A stretch of DNA of 64,000 nucleotides from Candidatus Stoquefichus sp. SB1 (GCF_001244545.1 NZ_LN852696.1:496001-560000), one strand, 5' to 3'. Shown: positions 8,506-18,199, counted from the first letter of the stretch. Notes: generated by a model not told the origin, from the letters alone. Numbers and translations are program-made.

Positions 8506-8684
8506 ATATGGTATGAAAGGAAATTGAAGAGAATTATTTTTTAATAATGTGTTACTCTTTCAAAAACACTTTGGGATAGTTAATAACAGTATTCTTCTAT
8601 TAAAAACAACATGTTTTTTTAAAATGGTTTAAAAAAACGAAAGAGAATACAGATAGCAAATTTATTTTCAAGAGATGAAAATAT

Positions 8685-8713
8685 TGTGCAAAGTTTCTAA
8701 ATATGATTATACT
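8685..8713 (+). promoter_or_regulatory. Probable promoter of the GH4 gene
   Basis: TTGTGC (8685-8690), a 17-base spacer and TATACT (8708-8713) lie upstream of the AAGGAGG site of the GH4 gene. The rest of the 291-base gap holds the preceding terminator and AT-rich sequence, in which GTATTCT near 8590 could pair with AGAATAC near 8645; no operator was recognised. Confidence 0.5.
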
Positions 8714-8740
8714 GTAAGTATAGAACAAGGAGGATGAATA

Positions 8741-10141
8741 ATGGAAAAGAAACCTGTTAAAATTGTTACAATCGGTGGAGGAAGTAGTTATACTCCAGAA
8801 TTAATGGAAGGATTTATCAAAAGATACGATGAACTTCCTATCAGAGAAATTTGGTTAGTTGATATTGAAGATGGTAAGGAAAAAATGGAAATCGTTGGTG
8901 CTATGGCTCAACGTATGTGGGATGCATCTCCTTATGATGTCAAAGTGCACATGACTTTGGATCGTAGAGAAGCATTACCAGGTGCTGACTTTGTTACAAC
9001 TCAATTTAGAGTTGGTTTATTGAATGCTCGTATCAAAGATGAAAGAATTCCTTTCTCTTATGGAATGCTAGGACAAGAAACAAATGGTGCTGGAGGAATC
9101 TTCAAAGCCTTTAGAACAATTCCAGTCATCTTAGGTATTGTAGAAGACATGAAAGAATTATGTCCTGATGCTTGGTTAATTAACTTCACAAATCCAAGTG
9201 GAATGGTGACAGAAGCAGTCATGAAATATGGTCAATGGGACAAAGTTATTGGATTATGTAATGTACCAGTAGGTGCAATGATGAAAGAACCAGAAACAAT
9301 TGGAAAAACATTAGATCAATTAACTTATAAGTTCGCTGGATTAAATCATTTCCACTGGCATAAAGTTTATGATGAAAATGGAAAAGAAGTGACTCAAGAT
9401 ATTATTGATGCAATGTATGAAGGTAAAGATGGTGGATTACCAGCAAACATTCATGACATTCCATTCTTCAAAGAACAATTAGATACTATGAAAATGATTC
9501 CTTGTGGATATCATAGATATTACTATCGTCAACAAGAAATGTTGGCACATGGATTAGAAGAATATAGTGATCCAAAAGTAGGAACACGTGGACAACAAGT
9601 GAAACAAACAGAAGCAGAATTGTTTGAATTATACAAAGATCCTAACTTAGATCATAAACCAGAACAATTAGCGAAACGTGGAGGAGCACATTATAGTGAT
9701 GCAGCATGTGAAACAATTGCATCAATCTATTCAAATGCCAATAGACACATTGTTGTGACAACAAGAAATAATGGAGCAGTGCCTGATTTACCAGCAGACT
9801 GTGCAGTAGAAGTTTCAGCATACATTGGAGCAACAGGAGCAAAAGCAATTGCGTTTGGAGAATTGCAACCAGCAGAAAAAGGATGGTTACAATGCATGAA
9901 AAACATGGAACACTGTGTAGAAGCAGCAGCAGTAACAGGAGATTATGGAATGGCATTACAGGCATTCATCTTAAATCCACAAATTCCATCAGGAGAAAAA
10001 GCAAAACAAGTATTAGATGAATTATTATTAGCACATAAGAAATACTTACCACAATTTGCAGAAAAGATTGCAGAATTAGAAGCAGCAGGAGTCACAATTA
10101 AAGATGATGTTGCTAGAGAATTAACTGAAAAAGGATTATAA
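8741..10141 (+). CDS. 6-phospho-beta-glucosidase, glycoside hydrolase family 4
   Basis: 466 residues. The N-terminal Rossmann motif IVTIGGGSSYTPELMEGF binds NAD, a hallmark of GH4. Family motifs follow in order: LVDIEDG, LGQETNGAGGI, FTNPSGMVTEA, GLCNVPVGA and FAGLNHFHW, the last two holding Cys and His residues of the Mn site. GH4 enzymes use NAD and a divalent metal in an oxidation-elimination mechanism and act on 6-phosphorylated glycosides made by PTS uptake. The sequence is closer to the LicH/CelF (beta) type than the alpha-glucosidase type. It is a single-gene transcript; the RpiR regulator gene downstream may control it. Confidence 0.92.
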   Translation: MEKKPVKIVTIGGGSSYTPELMEGFIKRYDELPIREIWLVDIEDGKEKMEIVGAMAQRMWDASPYDVKVHMTLDRREALPGADFVTTQFRVGLLNARIKDERIPFSYGMLGQETNGAGGIFKAFRTIPVILGIVEDMKELCPDAWLINFTNPSGMVTEAVMKYGQWDKVIGLCNVPVGAMMKEPETIGKTLDQLTYKFAGLNHFHWHKVYDENGKEVTQDIIDAMYEGKDGGLPANIHDIPFFKEQLDTMKMIPCGYHRYYYRQQEMLAHGLEEYSDPKVGTRGQQVKQTEAELFELYKDPNLDHKPEQLAKRGGAHYSDAACETIASIYSNANRHIVVTTRNNGAVPDLPADCAVEVSAYIGATGAKAIAFGELQPAEKGWLQCMKNMEHCVEAAAVTGDYGMALQAFILNPQIPSGEKAKQVLDELLLAHKKYLPQFAEKIAELEAAGVTIKDDVARELTEKGL

Positions 10142-10150
10142 AAAATCTGG

Positions 10151-10180
10151 AAAGATACTTCAAATGAGGTATCTTTTTTC
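10151..10180 (+). terminator. Terminator after the GH4 gene
   Basis: AAAGATAC and GTATCTTT form the stem, followed by TTTC; the stem starts 10 bases after the stop. Confidence 0.85.
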
Positions 10181-10308
10181 TGATTATAAATATAAATAAT
10201 TATTTAAATGTATAAAATTATATCTATATAGAAAAGCTTAAGTTATATATTTTTTTTCTTTGAAATCTTATCATGAATAAATTATAATAAAAAAAGAGGT
10301 GATAAATC

Positions 10309-11076
10309 ATGTTATTCACATATCGACAAATAGCTGAATTAAATGAAACAGAAACATTTATTTATCAATATGTTATTAAAAATATTTCAGCAGTAGCTAA
10401 GATGAGTATTAGAAAGTTAGCTGATGAAACACATGTTTCAACAGCTACTATTGTTAGATTTTGTCAAAAACTAGACTGTTTAGGGTATGCTGAATTTAAA
10501 ACAAAATTAAGATTGTTCCAAAAAGGTTTAACACTTCCTGCTGTTGATGATGAAATAGATACTATTCAGGATTTTTTCGAATATGCTAAAAGTGATAATT
10601 TCAAGAAAAAGATAAATCAGTTTGTCGATTATGTAGAACATGCAGATCAAATATTTTTTTTAGGAATTGGAACAAGTGGTTTATTAGGAAGATTTGGTGC
10701 TAGATATTTTTCTAATGTTGGATACTTTAGTCAAGGAATTGATGATCCTTATTATCCACCACCATGTAATGAAAGTCAGAATAATCTTTTGATTGTATTA
10801 AGTGAGAGTGGTGAAACAAGAGAGGTCATTGATCAATTAAAAATGTATCAAACAACCAAAATGAAGATTGTTACAATCACTAATAAAAAAGGAACAACAA
10901 TAGATCGTATGGCTGATCTTAGCATACATTATTATATAGAAGATATAATTTTACCTCAAACATATAATGTATCTACACAAATTCCTGTCATGTATATCCT
11001 TGAACGTGTTACAAGGGAATTACAAAATCGTAAAGTGAAATTTCTTCCATTAAAGTCTACAAGCAGAAATTTATAA
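10309..11076 (+). CDS. RpiR/MurR-family transcriptional regulator with SIS domain
   Basis: 255 residues. Residues 1-75 are the RpiR helix-turn-helix (SIRKLADETHVSTATIVRFC, then LDCLGYAEFKTKLR). Residues about 100-235 are a SIS phosphosugar-binding domain (IFFLGIGTSGLLGRFGARYF, LLIVLSESGETREVI). Regulators of this family sense phosphorylated sugars. It lies between the GH4 6-phospho-glucosidase and the glucanase genes, all on the same strand, so it may control one or both. GAGGTG precedes the ATG. Confidence 0.9.
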   Translation: MLFTYRQIAELNETETFIYQYVIKNISAVAKMSIRKLADETHVSTATIVRFCQKLDCLGYAEFKTKLRLFQKGLTLPAVDDEIDTIQDFFEYAKSDNFKKKINQFVDYVEHADQIFFLGIGTSGLLGRFGARYFSNVGYFSQGIDDPYYPPPCNESQNNLLIVLSESGETREVIDQLKMYQTTKMKIVTITNKKGTTIDRMADLSIHYYIEDIILPQTYNVSTQIPVMYILERVTRELQNRKVKFLPLKSTSRNL

Positions 11077-11119
11077 TTTTTGCTTTTTATTTTAGTTTTC
11101 TTGTTACAAAAAATGTAAC

Positions 11120-11155
11120 GGTTTACATATTTGATGTAAGCCCTTTTTCTTTTCT
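11120..11155 (+). terminator. Terminator after the RpiR gene
   Basis: GGTTTACAT pairs with ATGTAAGCC (one G-T pair) before CTTTTTCTTTTC. A second small hairpin, GTTACA/TGTAAC, lies just upstream at 11103-11119. Confidence 0.7.
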
Positions 11156-11250
11156 CTTGTTTATGATAATTTAACAGTGTGATGAAAAGGCATTCGCTAT
11201 TTAAGCGTTGTTATAAAGCGCATATAATTACACTTAAATAAGTTTGTGAT

Positions 11251-11285
11251 GGAATACTTAAAAGTTGGCCCCTTTTAAGTATTCC
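11251..11285 (+). promoter_or_regulatory. Perfect inverted repeat in the leader of the glucanase operon
   Basis: GGAATACTTAAAAG (11251-11264) and its exact reverse complement (11272-11285) enclose a 7-base loop, TTGGCCC. A TATAAT at 11223-11228 could place it at or just after the transcription start. No T-run follows, so it is not a normal terminator. It may be an operator, an mRNA-stabilising hairpin or a protein-binding leader structure. Confidence 0.6.
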
Positions 11286-11332
11286 TCAAAATGTATTTCA
11301 TGATATTGAGAGAAAGGGAGAACAAAGAAGAT

Positions 11333-14300
11333 ATGTTAAAAAAAGTAAAGTCGATAAATTACAAAGCTTTATTGCTAGTTTTTGGTATGATTGTTACGCT
11401 TATAAAACCAGTGCCAATTGCTGCTGCCAGTGCTACAGTACCTGAATTTAGCACAGATAAAACATATGCAATTGTATTAAAGTCAACAAATAAAGCTGTG
11501 CAAGTTAGAGATGTGTCATGGCAAGAAGCAGGAGCGGTACATGTTGATGGAATAGTGAGTGATGGAAAAACAAACAGTAAAAGTGGCTTTGAAATAAAAA
11601 AAGATAATGATGGGAAGTATTTTTTTAATTCAGTTGCTAATAGTGTACAGTTAAAATGTGAGGGTGTTTTAGGTGAAGGTATCTCATTTGTGTTCAATTT
11701 AGAAAAAGATTCAAATAATCATAAATTTTCAATTGAAGCAACAGATGAAGGATTAAAGCTAAAGTCTAATGCTGGAGCTTATCTTGGAGTAGATTCAGAT
11801 GATATGCTCATTAAAGTATCTGATGATAAAGCAGCATTGTTTGATATTCAAGAAGTGATAGTTGCAGATGATTCAGTAACTATTGAAAATGTAGATACTA
11901 AAAAATTAGTCACTTTTAAAGATCAAACAGAACTGGAAGCAATTAAAGTGACAGGAGAAAAAAATAATGTGACAAATGATGAAAAATTTACAACTGTCTA
12001 TACATCAAACGATAATCATGTTATTGAAGATATGAAAGATAAGACGATAGACACAGTAGGTTTTAAATCGAAATCTCATCCAAATATGGTTATTATTTCA
12101 GCATATTGGAATGATGGTGCTGATAGTCAAATCGTAGCTAAAGCTTCTAACCCTGGTGGTTGGGAATCTGTGGTTGTAAGTCCTAATGGTGATGGTACAG
12201 TTTCATTAAGAAGTTCATATACTTATCAGTATATCACGGTTAATGACAAAAACGAATTAGAACTATGTGATAAAAAAACTGAGGAATTAACAGATAGAGA
12301 AAAGTATATTATTCATACGGATGCTCCTGCTGAATTAAGTCTTGCAACTGATTTTAAAGTTAGGGACAAAGGAGAAACTGCAACCAGTATTGATTTATCA
12401 TGGACGAATCCAACAAAATGTATCTATACAGGGTTAGAATTATTACAGGCAAATCAAGAGGGAAGATTTGAAAAAATAGCGGATGTATCAAATCGGTCTT
12501 CATATAAAGTAGAAGGATTAAATTCGTCAACAACCTATCAATTTAAATTACGTACAGTGAATGCAAATGGTGAAACTGAATCGGTTAGGTTTTTGTCTAA
12601 AGATACTGAAGCGATAAGTGCAACAACGCTTTCTGGTGTAAGACCTGGAATACCTACAAATGTCAATTGTCAAAGTCGTGATGATGGTAAAATTGATATT
12701 ACTTGGAAAAAATCAGAAAATGCGACAAATTATGTAATTCAAAGAGCTGAAAGTTTATACAGTCAATATGAAGAAGTAGCAAAAGTAGATGGAGATGCTA
12801 CAACTTATACATATGAATATACTAATGGAAAATATGAAAATTATTTTAGAGTTGTTGCTGATAATAACAGAGTTCAATCTAAAGAGTCAAATACTACATC
12901 ATTAGAAACTCAATTATTTGGAAAGAATGTCTTAATATTTTCAGAAAAAGACGATATAGCAATGGTTAATAAATTAATTAGAGATATCTATAATGAACAA
13001 AGTGATTTTAAAGCTAATGCACAGTTTAATCAAAAAAGATATGCTATTTATTTTAAACCAGGTGATTATACTGGATTAAATACAATTCCAGTTGGGTTCT
13101 ATACTCAAGTTGCTGGGTTAGGTGAAACACCAAATGATGTTTCTGTTAATAATATTACAGTACCAGCATATTTAGATGATAATAATGCAACTTGTAATTT
13201 CTGGAGATCAATTGAAAACTTAGCTGTAAAAAAAGTTGATCCAGTTGAAGGTGATGATGTATTTGGTGCTTATGGAAATGGCGATTCCCCAGATAAGGGA
13301 CGTGACCGTTATTTAAACTGGTCAGTTGCCCAAGCTGCACCAATGAGAAGAATTGATTCTGAAAGAGCAGTTGCTTATGACTGGAATTTTGGATGGGCTA
13401 GTGGTGGATACAATGCTGATAGTAATATATCTGGTTTTGTAGATGATAATGGAACTGCTATTAGCGCAGGAACTTTTTCAGGACAACAGTTCTATACAAG
13501 AAATACAAATATAGCAAAAAATGTTTATGGATGTACATTAAATCATTTCTTCCAAGGGGTAAAAGGGGGTAATCTTCCTACTGATGATCCACTGTTAGGT
13601 GGAAATGGTTATAGTAATTGGAAAAAACCTAATGATAAAGGAGAACAACAAATTGTAACCAATATAGCAACTACTCCTATTATTAGAGAAAAACCATTCT
13701 TGTTTATGCAAAATGGTGAATATAAAGTATTTGTTCCATCTATTAGAAAAGATGCTACAGGTACAAGCTGGTCAGCTGGTAATATGGGTGAAGGAAAAGT
13801 TGTTTCTTTAGATGAATTCTATATTGCAAAAGAAGGCGATACTGCTGAAAAAATTAATGAACAATTAGATAATCAGAAAAATGTTTTCTTTACACCAGGA
13901 ATATATCATGCTGAAGAAACTATTAATGTTAATAAAAAGGATACAGTTGTATTAGGAACAGGAATGGCTTCTATTGTTCCAGAAAACAAAGATGCAGCAA
14001 TGAAAGTTGCTGATGAAGATGGTATAACAATTGCTGGATTGATTTTTGATGCTGGAACTTATAATTCTGAATATATGTTACAAGTAGGAACAAGTAGCGC
14101 ATCAAAAGATCACAGTGCTAATCCAACATTATTAGCTGATTTATTCTTCCGCATTGGTGGAACAACAAATGAAGCTACATCTGCTAAAAATGCATTAGAA
14201 ATAAATAGCAATAATGTTATTGGCGATCATTTCTGGATTTGGCGTGCTGATCATGGTGCTGGGGTAAGCTGGCATGGTAATGCAGCACAAAATGGTTTAA

Positions 14301-16126
14301 TTGTAAATGGTGATAATGTAACATGCTATGCATTATTCAATGAACATTTTGAAGATTATACAACATTATGGAATGGTGAAAATGGGAGAACATATTTCTA
14401 TCAAAATGAAACTGCATATGATGCAATTTCTCAGGATCCATCAAATGAAGATGCATGGTTATCTCATAATGGAACAGTAAAAGGATATGCTTCATATAAG
14501 GTATCTAATAATGTTAATAGTCATTATGCTGTAGGATTAGGAATTTATAATGTATTTATTTATACAGGTGGAGGAGAATTTGGTAAAAAGTATTATGATG
14601 GGGGAGTACAAATTGAGTTAGATAATGCCATTGAAGTACCAAATAAAGAAAATGTTATTGTAGAAAATGCTTGTTTACAAACATTTGCTAAATCTGGTGT
14701 AGAAGGTGGTTTATACCAAAGTACAAATCACATTATTAATGGAGTTGGTACTGGTGTATCTGCAGGGTATTTAAGAGAAGAAACAAGAGCTGCTGATGGG
14801 TCGCTAAATGGTAGACTTTTAGATAAAGATGGAAATCCTTTGCCGACTAAGATTTATACTATTAAATCTAAAAATGAGTTTGACGCTGATGTATTTAAGT
14901 ATGTCATTAGAGAAGTAGATGATAAAGGCAATGAAATAGTTTTAAATGGTAATGATGATGAATATGATTTAGATGCATTAGTAAAGAAAGGTTTCACTTA
15001 TAACATAAATAAAGATTCTGGTGCATTAGAAGTTTATAATAATGGAAATTGGATTAATCCAGGGGATTTCCAATATATTATACCTCTCCGTGATACTCCT
15101 ATTTCAAAAGCTGTCAAAGGTAATGGATGGGCAAGAACATTCTTAGCAAGTTATCAAAATGGTACGGCCATCTATGGAAAGGCACCTACATCAAAATCTG
15201 AATTTAATAAATTTATTGGTTTAGAAACTAAAGAAAATGTTGCTCAACCAATGAATGAAAAGGGTGATGTTAATGTGACTGCATTGCAAAATGCATATAA
15301 TGAAGCATTAAAATTAAAAGCAGAAAATTATTCTAAGACTTCATGGAATGTATTTAATAAAGCTTTAGAAATTGCTAAAAAACAAATTATAAATCCATAT
15401 ACTGTTGAAGGAATGAAAGATGATAAATCTTGTATTGAACTTTGGGGAAAACAAGCAGATGTACAACCTGCAGTTGATGCATTAAATGCTGCTATTAAAC
15501 AATTAACAGTTGATAAAACTGAATTAAATAATCTTATAAAAACTCAAATTGAAGATAAATCTCAATATACAGAAAAATCATATAATGATTATATGAAAGC
15601 GTTAGAAGTGGCTAAGGGGATTATTGATAAGAAAGATGCAACGCAAAAAGAAATTGATGATGCATATAAGACATTACAAACATCAATAAACGGTTTAACT
15701 ATAGATAAATCAAAATTAGAAGAATTAGTAAAAACTGAAGTTGATAAATCTAAGTATACAGAAGAATCATACCTTGCTTATACAAAAGCATTAGAAACAG
15801 CTAAAAAAGCTATTGATAATGAAAAAGCAACATCAAAAGAAATCAATGCTGCTTATAATGATTTAGCTCAAGCAATTAAAGAATTAAGAGTTATTGATTC
15901 TCAAACAGAAGAACCTAATAAGGATACAACTCCTGATCAATCTGGTCATAATCAATCAGATAATAAAAAAACTGATGGAACAAATCAAGCAAAACCAACA
16001 ACAAAAATACATGCATCAAAAAATGCAAAAACTGAAGATGAAACACCATTAACAGTATATGCATTCTTAGGTTTATGTGCGATTTCAGGAGCATATGTGG
16101 TTTGCAAAAGAAAAAGAGAAAATTAG
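11333..16126 (+). CDS. Large secreted, wall-associated GH55-like beta-helix glycosidase
   Basis: 1597 residues from ATG 11333, chosen because it begins a clear signal peptide (MLKKVKSINYKALLLVFGMI, cleavage probably after AAASA near residue 34). Domains in order: a beta-trefoil-like N-terminal region (about 40-180); two fibronectin type III domains (about 330-430 and 436-525); a long parallel beta-helix region (about 527-1296) with YAIYFKPGDY, GFYTQVAGLG and VSWHGNAAQNGL, typical of GH55-like proteins of actinobacteria and Firmicutes often misnamed adenylyl cyclase; three helical FIVAR-like repeats (about 1315-1520); a Lys/Thr-rich linker; and KTEDETPLTVYAFLGLCAIS plus a basic tail, resembling a sorting signal. 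GH55 enzymes cut beta-1,3-glucan, which agrees with the GH128 gene six bases downstream. The exact activity is inferred. Confidence 0.8.
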   Translation: MLKKVKSINYKALLLVFGMIVTLIKPVPIAAASATVPEFSTDKTYAIVLKSTNKAVQVRDVSWQEAGAVHVDGIVSDGKTNSKSGFEIKKDNDGKYFFNSVANSVQLKCEGVLGEGISFVFNLEKDSNNHKFSIEATDEGLKLKSNAGAYLGVDSDDMLIKVSDDKAALFDIQEVIVADDSVTIENVDTKKLVTFKDQTELEAIKVTGEKNNVTNDEKFTTVYTSNDNHVIEDMKDKTIDTVGFKSKSHPNMVIISAYWNDGADSQIVAKASNPGGWESVVVSPNGDGTVSLRSSYTYQYITVNDKNELELCDKKTEELTDREKYIIHTDAPAELSLATDFKVRDKGETATSIDLSWTNPTKCIYTGLELLQANQEGRFEKIADVSNRSSYKVEGLNSSTTYQFKLRTVNANGETESVRFLSKDTEAISATTLSGVRPGIPTNVNCQSRDDGKIDITWKKSENATNYVIQRAESLYSQYEEVAKVDGDATTYTYEYTNGKYENYFRVVADNNRVQSKESNTTSLETQLFGKNVLIFSEKDDIAMVNKLIRDIYNEQSDFKANAQFNQKRYAIYFKPGDYTGLNTIPVGFYTQVAGLGETPNDVSVNNITVPAYLDDNNATCNFWRSIENLAVKKVDPVEGDDVFGAYGNGDSPDKGRDRYLNWSVAQAAPMRRIDSERAVAYDWNFGWASGGYNADSNISGFVDDNGTAISAGTFSGQQFYTRNTNIAKNVYGCTLNHFFQGVKGGNLPTDDPLLGGNGYSNWKKPNDKGEQQIVTNIATTPIIREKPFLFMQNGEYKVFVPSIRKDATGTSWSAGNMGEGKVVSLDEFYIAKEGDTAEKINEQLDNQKNVFFTPGIYHAEETINVNKKDTVVLGTGMASIVPENKDAAMKVADEDGITIAGLIFDAGTYNSEYMLQVGTSSASKDHSANPTLLADLFFRIGGTTNEATSAKNALEINSNNVIGDHFWIWRADHGAGVSWHGNAAQNGLIVNGDNVTCYALFNEHFEDYTTLWNGENGRTYFYQNETAYDAISQDPSNEDAWLSHNGTVKGYASYKVSNNVNSHYAVGLGIYNVFIYTGGGEFGKKYYDGGVQIELDNAIEVPNKENVIVENACLQTFAKSGVEGGLYQSTNHIINGVGTGVSAGYLREETRAADGSLNGRLLDKDGNPLPTKIYTIKSKNEFDADVFKYVIREVDDKGNEIVLNGNDDEYDLDALVKKGFTYNINKDSGALEVYNNGNWINPGDFQYIIPLRDTPISKAVKGNGWARTFLASYQNGTAIYGKAPTSKSEFNKFIGLETKENVAQPMNEKGDVNVTALQNAYNEALKLKAENYSKTSWNVFNKALEIAKKQIINPYTVEGMKDDKSCIELWGKQADVQPAVDALNAAIKQLTVDKTELNNLIKTQIEDKSQYTEKSYNDYMKALEVAKGIIDKKDATQKEIDDAYKTLQTSINGLTIDKSKLEELVKTEVDKSKYTEESYLAYTKALETAKKAIDNEKATSKEINAAYNDLAQAIKELRVIDSQTEEPNKDTTPDQSGHNQSDNKKTDGTNQAKPTTKIHASKNAKTEDETPLTVYAFLGLCAISGAYVVCKRKREN

Positions 16127-16132
16127 GTGAAT

Positions 16133-17935
16133 ATGATGATAAGCAAATATATTAAGAAAACAGGTCTGGCACTTTTAAGTGCTGGACTACTTCTTTCACC
16201 GATTTCAGTTTTTGCCGCAACTTCACAGGATTATTCAAGCTGGAAAAGCGAAGCTTTACAATATCCACAAAAAGGACAATTGGTGCCAGCTGGCCCAATT
16301 CAAATTACATGGGATGCTCTGAGTTTAAATGATACAAATGTAAAACAGTATAATGTTTATCTAGATGATGATCAGCCTATTACTGTTGCTCATAATGAAG
16401 AAAAAGAACAAAATATAGAAATTTATACAACGGAGGTGAAAAGCCACCAATTACATATTTCTGCTATATTGGATGATGGTAGTGAAATTAATACCAATCA
16501 AAGAACTTTCTATGTCTCTAAAAAGGGAGTTGCATATGAAAATGTTGACGATGTTGAAAATTTAGATGCCTCATGGTATTACAACTGGGGGACTCAACCA
16601 ACTGCGAAAAAGTCAAATTTAGATTTTGTACCAATGATTTGGGGTCATTCACAAAATGAACTTAATAATCTACAAAATATAAAAACTGATGGATATACGA
16701 CTGTTCTTGGTTTTAATGAACCAGAGGGAACATTGGGAGGTCAATCGAATGTTTCAGTTAATGATGCTATCACAAGTCTAGAAGATTTTCGTAACAGTGG
16801 TTTAAGAGTTGGTTCTCCTGCTGTTGAACATATCAGTGAAATAGCTGATGATGGTTCATGGATGAATCAGTATATGCAACAAGTTGCTCATGATGATATT
16901 GATTTTATTGCTGCACATGAATATTTCTATGATATATGTGGTGAAAATACGAAGAAAGAAGCTATTCAATTTTTAGATAGTTTACAGACTGTTTATGAAT
17001 TATATCAAAAACCAATATGGATTACTGAAATAGGTGTTGTTAATTGGGATGAAAATTGGCCACATTATTCATATACGAATGAAGAAGGAAAAGCAGAAGT
17101 CCAGGAATTTATGGATTATATTGTGAATGGGGTAGATGGCTATAAAGGATTAGATGATCTTGAATATGTTGAAAGATACGCCTGGTTTCCATTTGATACA
17201 ACCAGTACAGCTGCTGGTGCTTCCGGACTTTTCTTTACGGGAAGTGATATTAAACAAAATGCTCAGTTAAGTTTAGGAGCGTTGACGCAATTAGGTCAAC
17301 AATATAAAAACTATAGCCTTGCTGATGATTATCAATCTGATATTATGCCTGATGATGTTTATATGGATGATAATATTGTGGAGATAGAAAAGAAAGTGAC
17401 TGTTTATATTGATGAAAATAATTATGAGATAGAAATGGGAAGTATCTTTGCTCAACCTAAAGATCCATCTAAAGAAGGTTATAAGTTCGTTGGATGGTAT
17501 AGTGATGATAAATTCATAAACTTATATGATTTCTCTCAACCCGTTTGTGATGATTTATCACTCTATGCAAAGTTTGAAAAATTAGATGAGCCAGTAGAAT
17601 ACTGGATTGTTAAAGTTGGTGAAACAACTTATCAAGTTGAAAAAGGAACAACACTTTCAAAAATCAGTGATCCAGTCAAAGATGGATATGTATTTAAAGG
17701 CTGGTATACTGATGCTGATTTCTTACATGCATTTGATTTTGATAAGGCTATTGATAGCGATATTGAACTCTATGCAAAGTGGGAAAAAGCAACAGAAAAT
17801 ATTTCTGATGAAGATAATACAGTAACTGAAAAGAAAACAACAGTAACAACAAGTGATGCAACACAAATATATGTTTTTGTTATGATGATGGTTATTTCAG
17901 GAGGAATGTTATTTATTACAAAAAGAAATTCTTAA
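16133..17935 (+). CDS. Secreted GH128-type beta-1,3-glucanase with InlB B-repeats
   Basis: About 600 residues. ATG 16133 (or 16136) follows AGGTGA; the 5' neighbour stops at 16126, so the two genes form an operon. A signal peptide (GLALLSAGLLLSPISVFA) is followed by a short beta-sandwich region (about 35-140) and an Asl1/GH128 catalytic domain (about 145-400). The two expected catalytic Glu are visible: TTVLGFNEPEG (about E196) and IWITEIGVVNW (about E299). Two InlB B-type repeats follow, each with the pattern YKFVGWYSDD or YVFKGWYTDA and ending in LYAKFEK/LYAKWEK. A C-terminal membrane segment (IYVFVMMMVISGGMLFI) and basic tail anchor it, without LPXTG. GH128 enzymes are endo-beta-1,3-glucanases. 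Confidence 0.87.
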   Translation: MMISKYIKKTGLALLSAGLLLSPISVFAATSQDYSSWKSEALQYPQKGQLVPAGPIQITWDALSLNDTNVKQYNVYLDDDQPITVAHNEEKEQNIEIYTTEVKSHQLHISAILDDGSEINTNQRTFYVSKKGVAYENVDDVENLDASWYYNWGTQPTAKKSNLDFVPMIWGHSQNELNNLQNIKTDGYTTVLGFNEPEGTLGGQSNVSVNDAITSLEDFRNSGLRVGSPAVEHISEIADDGSWMNQYMQQVAHDDIDFIAAHEYFYDICGENTKKEAIQFLDSLQTVYELYQKPIWITEIGVVNWDENWPHYSYTNEEGKAEVQEFMDYIVNGVDGYKGLDDLEYVERYAWFPFDTTSTAAGASGLFFTGSDIKQNAQLSLGALTQLGQQYKNYSLADDYQSDIMPDDVYMDDNIVEIEKKVTVYIDENNYEIEMGSIFAQPKDPSKEGYKFVGWYSDDKFINLYDFSQPVCDDLSLYAKFEKLDEPVEYWIVKVGETTYQVEKGTTLSKISDPVKDGYVFKGWYTDADFLHAFDFDKAIDSDIELYAKWEKATENISDEDNTVTEKKTTVTTSDATQIYVFVMMMVISGGMLFITKRNS

Positions 17936-17965
17936 AGAATAGTTCATAGTTATTTCACACATATA

Positions 17966-18008
17966 AAAAATACTATCTTAATCAAAAGATAGTATTTTTT
18001 AGTGCTTA
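17966..18008 (+). repeat. 43-bp direct repeat, copy 1, containing a terminator hairpin
   Basis: Identical over 43 bases to 20507-20549. It contains ATACTATCTT/AAGATAGTAT with an AATCAA-type loop and a T-run, so it terminates the glucanase operon. The last bases (TTAGTGCTTA) match the 3' end of the TetR gene at copy 2, suggesting copy 1 carries a relic of the original junction. Confidence 0.9.
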
Positions 18009-18080
18009 AACAGAAATCTGTTACTTTTTTATTTTCATATTCTGAAATCGTTTGGAACCCCTTTCATTATTCCTCGCATG

Positions 18081-18122
18081 TGCTATACTAAAGTAAAGGA
18101 TTACTTTGTGTCACAAAGTAAT
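18081..18122 (+). promoter_or_regulatory. Extended -10 promoter with an adjoining 11-bp inverted repeat
   Basis: TGCTATACT (18081-18089) is an extended -10 with no good -35. ATTACTTTGTG and its exact reverse complement (18100-18122, one central base) begin about where transcription would start. This could be an operator or a 5' mRNA hairpin for the secreted-protein gene at 18200. Confidence 0.55.
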
Positions 18123-18199
18123 GAAAAATATAGTGAATTATTACTATATTGGGTCTCATTTATTTTTAATTTATTTAAATACATTAAAAAGAATGATTC

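Noticed and set aside
9642-9965. Leucine-rich 107-residue frame antisense to the GH4 gene
   Set aside because: It arises because the sense codons end almost always in A (gca, aca, gga, cca), which removes stops from the opposite strand. There is no ribosome site and the GH4 frame is fully supported.
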